DNA of 64,000 bases from an uncultured Alteromonadaceae bacterium (GTDB taxonomy: Bacteria > Pseudomonadota > Gammaproteobacteria > Enterobacterales > Alteromonadaceae): contig CAJXMO010000015.1 of the NCBI GenBank assembly GCA_913056495.1, positions 1-64,000 of the forward strand, in the 5' to 3' direction. How positions within the stretch are numbered: position 1 is the stretch's first letter; each line of letters starts with the position of its first letter. A program made the translations under genes and the position numbers. This document shows positions 58,148-64,000 of the stretch, one piece after another. Below the pieces are notes generated by a model. That model did no database searches and was not told the DNA's origin. It saw nothing but the letters and a program-made list of their open reading frames with translations.

Positions 58148-60208
58148 ATGAATTTAAAAGCTGTTGTGAGTCTGGTATTTTTACTGACTGTGTTAGCCGG
58201 CTGTATCGGAGTTAATTCGACTAGCGAAATAGACAAACCGGTTGTGATCGTGATCCCAGAGCAGAGTAGCCAAGCCATCAAACTGGCTGCTGATGATCTT
58301 AAATCTGATTTGTCTCAGGTTATTAAATCAAGTTTAGAAATTCATCCTTATGATGGTATATCTGCGCTTCCGCCGGCGACTTATTATTATTTTATCGGAC
58401 GGTCCAGTCTGTTAGCGGGTTTTAAACCATTGAATTCAGTCAAATCCGTATTTGATGATATGCCAAAAGCGCGTGGCGGCATTATCCAAAAACTCGATTT
58501 AAGTACGCCCAGTGTTGTATTATCCGGCCGAGATGTTCAGGGTACGCAATATATGGTGTACGACTATAGCGAACAGGTGTTAGGTGTAGATAAACTGGCT
58601 TACTGGACAGGCTCCGTTGCTAAATCCATTCAGGATACGAATCAACTGCTTGCTTTTGAAAATCAAAAAGTTGCAGCACCTGTTGTGCCGCTGCTGGTTT
58701 ATTTTGAAAATGATACGGATGAACTGGCGAATCTAAAAAAACCTTACCTTGAATATGACTGGCAAAGTTTTACTCAAATGATCGACAGTTTGGTTCGCCT
58801 CAGATACAACGCGATTGAAATGTTTGACATGATGGGCCGGGTTGAGTTTTATACGCGACCTGAATATGTTGCTATGCATCCTGATTATCAGTTAGATGAA
58901 GCTAAACTCGACCGAATGGTGGATTATATTCATGCCAAAGGTATGAAAGTTCAGGTGAATATGATGATGGGACGCCAGTTAAAAACATTAAGCGACGAGG
59001 CATCGACCTGTTGGCGCGATCATCAGCAGGAATGGTTATCGACCTGGCGTTATTATTTAACTGAAACGGTTATTAAAAAAGCCGATATATTCACCCTAAG
59101 CCCGAGAAATCAGGTTTGGGATAGACCTTATGAAAGTAGCTGTGGTGAAGATAAAGATGAAGTGTTTAACGACGTTTATGCCGAGTTCGGCAAGCTGTTA
59201 GAATCTTATAAGCCTGGCGCGACCAAATTGTGCATTTGTTATGATGATGCCGCTGAAATGTTTAACAATAATTTTAAGCCTTCAAAAGATTATATTATTG
59301 CCTGGCCGGATGATGGTTTTGGCCGCTTTAAAACCTATCCTAACAGCATTAAAGGATACCGAATGGGAACCTATATGCACGCTGGATTTTGGCTAAATCA
59401 TGATGTAGCCGATCCATATCCGGTTGTGATTGAAGACAGTATGCGCACTATCTTTAACGATTATCAGGCAACCCACTATATGATGGTTAACGGGCAAACT
59501 TTCAGACCTTTTATTTTAAACCTTGAAGCCTTTTCAGAATCGGCCCGCCTGGGTACAGATTTTGATGGTGAAGCATTTTATCAGAATTGGGCCGAGCGAT
59601 ATTTTGGTAAAACCTATGCCAGTCACAGCGTGAATATTTTAAAACAACTACACAAAGCCAATAGCAATAGAACAGGTTATGTTGAAATTTTATGGCAAGT
59701 TAAAAAAATGACCGCTTATCTGGCAAACCAACCTTTATTGCATCCGTATAAGCCTCCAATTTCGGTCGATTTTGCTGGTGTGAAAGCCTTTATTGGTCAG
59801 ACTCAACCAAGAATTCAGGCGCTGGAAACTGCGTTATTTGAAATCGATAAAATTAAAAATCAGGTCTCAAAAAACCGAATGTTTTTTCATGACCATATGA
59901 TATTACCTGTACAAATTTTTCATGATTTGCTGGTCTTTAATCAAACTTTAATTGAGCTGAGCCAGATTAAGCAGCAATTGGAGGTTACGCAGATTGAGCA
60001 TAAGCAATTCATTCTTAAAAATAATGCCAGACATTTATTGGCTCAGGCAAAATCTCAGCTTGATACGATTTATCAACGCCGTTTAAAGGGCGATCTTAAT
60101 CCTCGCTGGAGCACCTGGTATGATCCGGCAAAAAGAAGACCTAACAATGGATTTCCAAATCTTCAGGCGTTGGCTGAAATAGAAAAGGCTTTTAATTTAA
60201 CAATGTAA
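58148..60208 (+). CDS. Putative GH115/GH67-like lipoprotein, copy 2
   Basis: A 686-residue lipoprotein (lipobox LTVLAGC). It shares the whole length with the divergent gene at 55612, including FENDTDELANLKKPYLEYDW, STCWRDH-QEW, MGTYMHAGFWLNHDVADPYP and GYVEILWQVKKMTAYL. Acidic residues conserved in both copies in ENDxDEL, FDM-GRVEFYTRPEY and AFSESARLG are candidate catalytic residues. Differences concentrate in the N-terminal domain and substrate loops, for example CYHDGMEIF against CYDDAAEMF, so the two may act on different linkages. An operator lies 68 bases upstream. Confidence 0.6.
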   Translation: MNLKAVVSLVFLLTVLAGCIGVNSTSEIDKPVVIVIPEQSSQAIKLAADDLKSDLSQVIKSSLEIHPYDGISALPPATYYYFIGRSSLLAGFKPLNSVKSVFDDMPKARGGIIQKLDLSTPSVVLSGRDVQGTQYMVYDYSEQVLGVDKLAYWTGSVAKSIQDTNQLLAFENQKVAAPVVPLLVYFENDTDELANLKKPYLEYDWQSFTQMIDSLVRLRYNAIEMFDMMGRVEFYTRPEYVAMHPDYQLDEAKLDRMVDYIHAKGMKVQVNMMMGRQLKTLSDEASTCWRDHQQEWLSTWRYYLTETVIKKADIFTLSPRNQVWDRPYESSCGEDKDEVFNDVYAEFGKLLESYKPGATKLCICYDDAAEMFNNNFKPSKDYIIAWPDDGFGRFKTYPNSIKGYRMGTYMHAGFWLNHDVADPYPVVIEDSMRTIFNDYQATHYMMVNGQTFRPFILNLEAFSESARLGTDFDGEAFYQNWAERYFGKTYASHSVNILKQLHKANSNRTGYVEILWQVKKMTAYLANQPLLHPYKPPISVDFAGVKAFIGQTQPRIQALETALFEIDKIKNQVSKNRMFFHDHMILPVQIFHDLLVFNQTLIELSQIKQQLEVTQIEHKQFILKNNARHLLAQAKSQLDTIYQRRLKGDLNPRWSTWYDPAKRRPNNGFPNLQALAEIEKAFNLTM

Positions 60209-60335
60209 ATAAAAGCCAAACGGGAATGTTTTTGGGCAGAATCAGTTTTTAGATTTTCGTATGTGAAGAAAATTACACTGGCGCGATGTGCAGTTATTAT
60301 TGACTAAATTATTTCTGCGAGTCGCGCTCTACAAC

Positions 60336-60549
60336 AGGGCAAGATCATACTTTAAGATATCGCCAATATTTGAATGGGTGAGCGATAATTTAGAACACAG
60401 GATTTTTGTATCCAGACAAATCCTAAGTAACTGCATCCATGCAGCTAAAATGTATTTTTCAGGACGAAAAATCCAAGCTTACATGGACGTACTTGCAGCG
60501 TTTTTGTGAAAGTTATGGCTCAAAAAACATTCAACTATGATTTTGCCCT
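60336..60549 (+). mobile_element. Short TIR element (MITE-like), copy 2
   Basis: A 214-base non-coding element. Ends are AGGGCAAGATCATACTT and, read inward from the right, AGGGCAAAATCATAGTT, matching in 15 of 17 bases. It is flanked on both sides by the identical 12-mer GCGCTCTACAAC (60324-60335 and 60550-60561), a likely target-site duplication. It is homologous over its length to 39340-39570 in opposite orientation. It lies between the lipoprotein gene and the lysR-type gene. Confidence 0.85.
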
Positions 60550-60564
60550 GCGCTCTACAACCAG

Positions 60565-61467
60565 TTACATAAAATAATTTGAAATTGATAAATAATGCTG
60601 TTTGATATGCTCAATTAATAATTTCACTTTTTTAGGTGGATGTTTAGTAAAAGGATAGACAGCATACACACCGAGTTTTTTACCGACAAGCTTTGGAAAC
60701 AGGTCAATTAAATCACCTTTTTGTATATCTTCATAAACCAGGCATTTAGGTACATAAACGATACCATGCCCGGCTAATACGGCTTTTCTCAATGCAGTTG
60801 CATTATTGGTCGAAAAAGAACCATTTATATGCACAAAATACTGTCCATCCGCTGATTTAAACGCCCATTCATTTGCGCCGGAACTCTGGTACGCATATTT
60901 TAAACAATTATGTTGCTTTAAATCTTTAGGCTCTTTGGGTTTTCCATTTTGTTCAAGGTAAGCCGGTGATGCGCATACTACCCATTGAGAATCAATGATA
61001 TGGCGCGCAATTAAACTCGAATCTTCCAGGTAACCGGTACGGATAACTAAATCGTATCCACCGTTAATCAAATCAACAAAACGGTTATCCAGTGACATAT
61101 CAACGCTTAATCCAGGATGTCGGTTACAAAATTCAGCGACCGCATCGGCCAGTAATAAATCACCGGAAATAGTTGGCACTGACATTTTTATATGGCCGCT
61201 AATGGTTTCGCCCAAACCGGAAACCGTGGCCAGTGCGTCCGTTGTTGCCTGCTCTACATTTTTTGCACCGGCAGCCAAAACGCTGCCGGCTTCAGTAACC
61301 GTTAATTTTCGGGTAGTGCGATACAGCAACTGTACCCCTAATTCGGACTCGAGACGGGCAATGCGTTTGCTGACCACTGAATTTGTCAGGTTATTGTATT
61401 CTGCGGCTTTACTGAAACTGCCCAGTTCAATTACCTGAGAAAAGAGAATCAAGTCATTTGCTAGCAT
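60565..61467 (-). CDS. LysR-family transcriptional regulator
   Basis: A 300-residue regulator with an N-terminal winged HTH (LGSFSKAAEYNNLTNSVVSKR) and a LysR substrate-binding domain (about 90-295). The start at 61467 places the HTH at the usual distance; a longer frame adds an Ile-rich stretch unlikely to be translated. It is divergent from lldD, with 135 bases between them, and is its probable regulator, in place of the GntR-type LldR used in E. coli. Its 3' end lies next to a short TIR element. Confidence 0.88.
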   Translation of the reverse strand: MLANDLILFSQVIELGSFSKAAEYNNLTNSVVSKRIARLESELGVQLLYRTTRKLTVTEAGSVLAAGAKNVEQATTDALATVSGLGETISGHIKMSVPTISGDLLLADAVAEFCNRHPGLSVDMSLDNRFVDLINGGYDLVIRTGYLEDSSLIARHIIDSQWVVCASPAYLEQNGKPKEPKDLKQHNCLKYAYQSSGANEWAFKSADGQYFVHINGSFSTNNATALRKAVLAGHGIVYVPKCLVYEDIQKGDLIDLFPKLVGKKLGVYAVYPFTKHPPKKVKLLIEHIKQHYLSISNYFM

Positions 61468-61602
61468 AATTATGATTATGTGGATTTTGGAAATAGTGTT
61501 TTTCATTATTTCCGTTTATTGCTAAAAAATAAAGCGCTAAATTAAACAAATTAGATAAATATCTGTATACAACTCTTAAAAATAAATAACAGGACTTTCA
61601 CA

Positions 61603-62742
61603 GTGATTATTTCAGCCTCAACAGACTATCGTAAAGCAGCGAAAGCGAAATTACCCCCATTTTTATTTCATTATATTGATGGTGGCTCATACGGTGAACA
61701 CACGCTTAGAAAAAACACAGATGATCTGGCCGATATTGCCTTAAAACAGCGCGTACTCAACAATATGTCAGAATTGAATCTGGGCACCGAATTGTTTGGC
61801 GAAAAATTGAGTCTGCCGTTAATTCTGGCACCTGTTGGATTAACGGGTATGTATGCCCGCCGCGGTGAAGTTCAGGCGGCAAAAGCGGCAGATAAAAAAG
61901 GGATTCCTTTTACTATGTCTACAGTGTCTGTGTGTCCGATTGAAGAGGTGACGCCGGCAATAGACCGCCCCATGTGGTTTCAGCTTTATGTTTTAAAAGA
62001 TCGGGGTTTTATGAAAAATGCGCTTGAACGCGCAAAAGCGGCGGGTGTTAAAACCTTGGTCTTTACCGTTGATATGCCGGTTCCAGGCGCACGTTACCGG
62101 GATATGCATTCAGGCATGAGCGGGCCAAATGCGCCATTTCGTCGTATGTTACAGGCAATGAAGCATCCTCTGTGGGCATTTGATGTGGGTTTATTTGGCA
62201 GACCGCATGATTTAGGCAATATTTCTACTTACCGTGGCAGTCCGACCAAACTGGAAGATTATATTGGTTGGTTGGGGGCAAACTTTGATCCTTCGATTTC
62301 ATGGAAAGATTTGGAATGGATCCGTGATTTCTGGGATGGCCCTATGATTATTAAAGGTATATTGGATCCGGAAGATGCAAAAGATGCGGTTAAATTTGGT
62401 GCAGATGGCGTGATAGTTTCTAACCACGGCGGCCGTCAGCTCGATGGTGTATTATCGTCTGCAAAAGCCTTACCTATGATTGCGGACGCGGTAAAAGGCG
62501 ATATCAAAATTTTGGTGGATTCGGGTATCAGAACTGGTCTGGATGTCGCCAGAATGTTAGCGCTGGGGGCTGATTGCACTATGCTTGGCCGATCATATAT
62601 TTATGCACTGGCGGCTCAAGGCCAGGCCGGTGTTGAAAACCTGATTGATTTATATGAAAAAGAACTCAGAGTTGCCATGACACTGACTGGTGCTAAAAAA
62701 ATCAGTGAATTAAGCAATGATTCTTTGGTAAAACTGAGCTGA
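61603..62742 (+). CDS. lldD: FMN-dependent L-lactate dehydrogenase
   Basis: A 379-residue enzyme oxidising L-lactate to pyruvate and passing electrons to quinone at the inner membrane. It follows E. coli LldD closely: [45 protein letters not shown], and the active-site block [12 protein letters not shown] with catalytic His and Arg. The start is GTG at 61603 (sequence then [12 protein letters not shown]), matching the family N terminus. It stands alone after a divergent LysR gene, without lldP or lldR. Confidence 0.95.
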   Translation: MIISASTDYRKAAKAKLPPFLFHYIDGGSYGEHTLRKNTDDLADIALKQRVLNNMSELNLGTELFGEKLSLPLILAPVGLTGMYARRGEVQAAKAADKKGIPFTMSTVSVCPIEEVTPAIDRPMWFQLYVLKDRGFMKNALERAKAAGVKTLVFTVDMPVPGARYRDMHSGMSGPNAPFRRMLQAMKHPLWAFDVGLFGRPHDLGNISTYRGSPTKLEDYIGWLGANFDPSISWKDLEWIRDFWDGPMIIKGILDPEDAKDAVKFGADGVIVSNHGGRQLDGVLSSAKALPMIADAVKGDIKILVDSGIRTGLDVARMLALGADCTMLGRSYIYALAAQGQAGVENLIDLYEKELRVAMTLTGAKKISELSNDSLVKLS

Positions 62743-62763
62743 TTTTTCGTGAGCCTGAAATGA

Positions 62764-62877
62764 CTAAACGTTTTTGATAAACCAGCTAAAAGCGCGTTTT
62801 ATTGCAAGATTAATCGCGCTATCATTTTTAAGGTGGATTTTGTTTAATTTACCACCATTCATTGGAAGTAAACCCAT
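62764..62877 (-). CDS. Possible 37-residue basic peptide
   Basis: A short reading frame starting MGLLPMNGGKLNKI has GGAG 8 bases before its ATG. It is basic and ends IKRAFSWFIKNV. No family is recognised. A hairpin (62907-62936) lies upstream. It may be a genuine small protein or chance. Confidence 0.3.
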   Translation of the reverse strand: MGLLPMNGGKLNKIHLKNDSAINLAIKRAFSWFIKNV

Positions 62878-62906
62878 AATAAACTCCAGTAATAAGTTAG
62901 TTAACC

Positions 62907-62936
62907 TCAGCTGCGTATAAGAATAGCTGAGGTAAA
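62907..62936. terminator. Hairpin downstream of lldD
   Basis: ACCTCAGCT and AGCTGAGGT form a perfect 9-bp stem around a 12-base loop, about 165 bases past lldD. There is no clear T-run on either strand, so its role is uncertain. The rest of 62743-63232 shows no gene beyond the possible small peptide. Confidence 0.4.
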
Positions 62937-63232
62937 AATAGACTCTTTGGGCAATTTGTATTATGCGCATTCGAGTTTAGTTAATTGCGGTAGTATCGGA
63001 AGAACAATCGGGTTAGTTGTTTGCCTGAGCAGCCCGCTTAACAGACTACACGCATTAACATCAAAGTCTGGTACCTGTTCATTCGTATCCTGCATATAGT
63101 CATGAACAAATAAAAGTGCATTAGGGATTTGTAAATTCAGTATTTATAACCCCTGTCACACAGGCGTCATAAAATTGCAATAGCATAGCGATTTTGATAG
63201 TAAGCCTGCTCGAAAGAAATCAACAAAAAGTC

Positions 63233-64000
63233 ATGTCTGAACACCTTTATATTTCAACAAGCAAACTAATTTTTGTTGGCATAGTGGCTGCGCTAAGCAT
63301 GTGGTTTTTCACTCTGCACCAGCCGCAACAATCTATTCAATTAAGATTAAGCCAGCATAGCTGTCTAACTAATAATACACAAACTAACGAGAGTTTAAAC
63401 TTATATATACCAACCAATTATAACAGCCAAAAACTAGCAGAAAATTTGTGTTCCAATTCAGAAATCGCAAAAAGCTACCACCAAGTCATCATCAATTGGC
63501 AGCCTAGAAAGCATATAGGTAGCGAAACCATTTTAGCTCAGGCTTATGACTTAATTTGGTTAAGAGACTATCGCATGCAAGGATTAGCGCCCGATTACAA
63601 ATCCATTTACCAGCCATTGGTTGAACTAGCCAGTTACGACATTCAATGGTATAGCCATAGCGCAATATTGAGTTTGGACAAATCTTTTTTCGCGCAGAAA
63701 AAAATTGGCTTAATTGACGACCCGGCCAGTTTATCCACCTATCAGTTACCGTTAACTCAATTGCGCCAAATGAATGTGGATGAATCACAAATTATGTATT
63801 GCGCTAACTATCAAAGCCTAATTCAAAAGTTTTTAAACCACCAACTAGATATTATCCCATCTATTAGTTCAATCAGTGCGTTAAAAGGCTGGCCGCTAGC
63901 TCAGCAAGCTGTATTAGCGCAAAACCGGCCTATGGGCAACTGGTATGTCAGCAATCAGGTTGACCTTAAATTGCACGGTGTGCTAACTGAGCAAGTTGAA
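63233..64000 (+). CDS. Membrane-anchored periplasmic sensor-like protein, cut by window end
   Basis: An open frame runs from ATG 63233 to the last base without a stop (256 codons). One transmembrane helix lies near the N terminus (KLIFVGIVAALSMWFF), followed by a periplasmic-type domain. Blocks such as YDLIWLRDYRMQGLAPDY, KKIGLIDDPASLSTYQLP and LDIIPSISSISALKGWPL resemble PhnD/SBP-like sensor domains. This suggests the N-terminal part of a sensor kinase or diguanylate cyclase continuing outside the window. The output domain cannot be seen. Confidence 0.6.
   Translation, partial: MSEHLYISTSKLIFVGIVAALSMWFFTLHQPQQSIQLRLSQHSCLTNNTQTNESLNLYIPTNYNSQKLAENLCSNSEIAKSYHQVIINWQPRKHIGSETILAQAYDLIWLRDYRMQGLAPDYKSIYQPLVELASYDIQWYSHSAILSLDKSFFAQKKIGLIDDPASLSTYQLPLTQLRQMNVDESQIMYCANYQSLIQKFLNHQLDIIPSISSISALKGWPLAQQAVLAQNRPMGNWYVSNQVDLKLHGVLTEQVE

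Noticed and set aside
63504..63788. Minus-strand reading frame of 94 codons
   Set aside because: It is antisense to the longer plus-strand frame that runs off the window and encodes nothing recognisable.

Overview
The window looks like chromosome of a marine, polysaccharide-degrading gammaproteobacterium of the Alteromonadales type (Catenovulum/Paraglaciecola-like; inference from gene content, moderately AT-rich DNA and LldD/CynS sequences close to enterobacterial ones). It combines glycan-degradation loci with one-carbon, cyanate, zinc and iron modules. No rRNA, tRNA, CRISPR array or intact insertion sequence was recognised.

Layout. 0.4-6.7 kb: a small Trp-rich protein, a GH43 enzyme, a secreted sialidase-fold enzyme with an NTF2-like partner, a ~1 kb field of interspersed repeats, and a ricin-domain GH43 arabinanase. 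6.8-9.8 kb: an HlyD/ATPase/ABC-2 permease export operon. 10-12.5 kb: a cytochrome c lipoprotein and a TonB-dependent receptor. 12.9-16.5 kb: cyanase and an FNT-family channel, with a divergent sigma-54 activator, a very good -24/-12 promoter and three palindromic upstream sites. 16.5-27.2 kb: LacI regulator, (alpha/alpha)6 hydrolase, GH105, GPH symporter, AGE-family isomerase and GH115, an intracellular/periplasmic route for uronic-acid-containing oligosaccharides. 27.2-32.2 kb: a decayed defence island (Abi pseudogene with two lesions, 5'-truncated HsdR fused to a YgjP-like peptidase, integrase scrap). 32.5-35.8 kb: TonB receptor plus PepSY protein. 35.8-39.2 kb: coiled-coil protein and a hybrid histidine kinase. 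39.3-43.9 kb: a short TIR element (copy 1), a DUF4242 protein, the formaldehyde-fixing hxlAB pair with a divergent double-domain HxlR regulator, and a Zur-box-controlled COG0523 GTPase. 44-47.5 kb: AraC/AhpD-like pair and an ECF sigma factor fused to a large membrane domain. 47.8-60.2 kb: myo-inositol oxygenase-GH2-GH43-GH97 operon and two divergent paralogous lipoproteins that look like distant GH115/GH67 relatives. 60.3-64 kb: element copy 2, a LysR regulator with lldD, and a gene cut by the window end.

How the genes work together. The most interesting system is a dispersed regulon marked by five copies of the palindrome TGAYACCGGTRTCA: upstream of GH115 (24.2 kb), twice upstream of the myo-inositol oxygenase operon (55.2 kb), and twice between the paralogous lipoproteins (57.7 and 58.1 kb). 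Enzymes expected to release glucuronic acid, galactose and possibly arabinose are thus tied to an enzyme that turns myo-inositol into glucuronate. This suggests a pathway for an inositol- and uronate-containing glycan; glucuronosyl-inositol sphingolipid head groups or galactosyl-inositols are candidate substrates. The sites are visible in the sequence; the substrate is a hypothesis.
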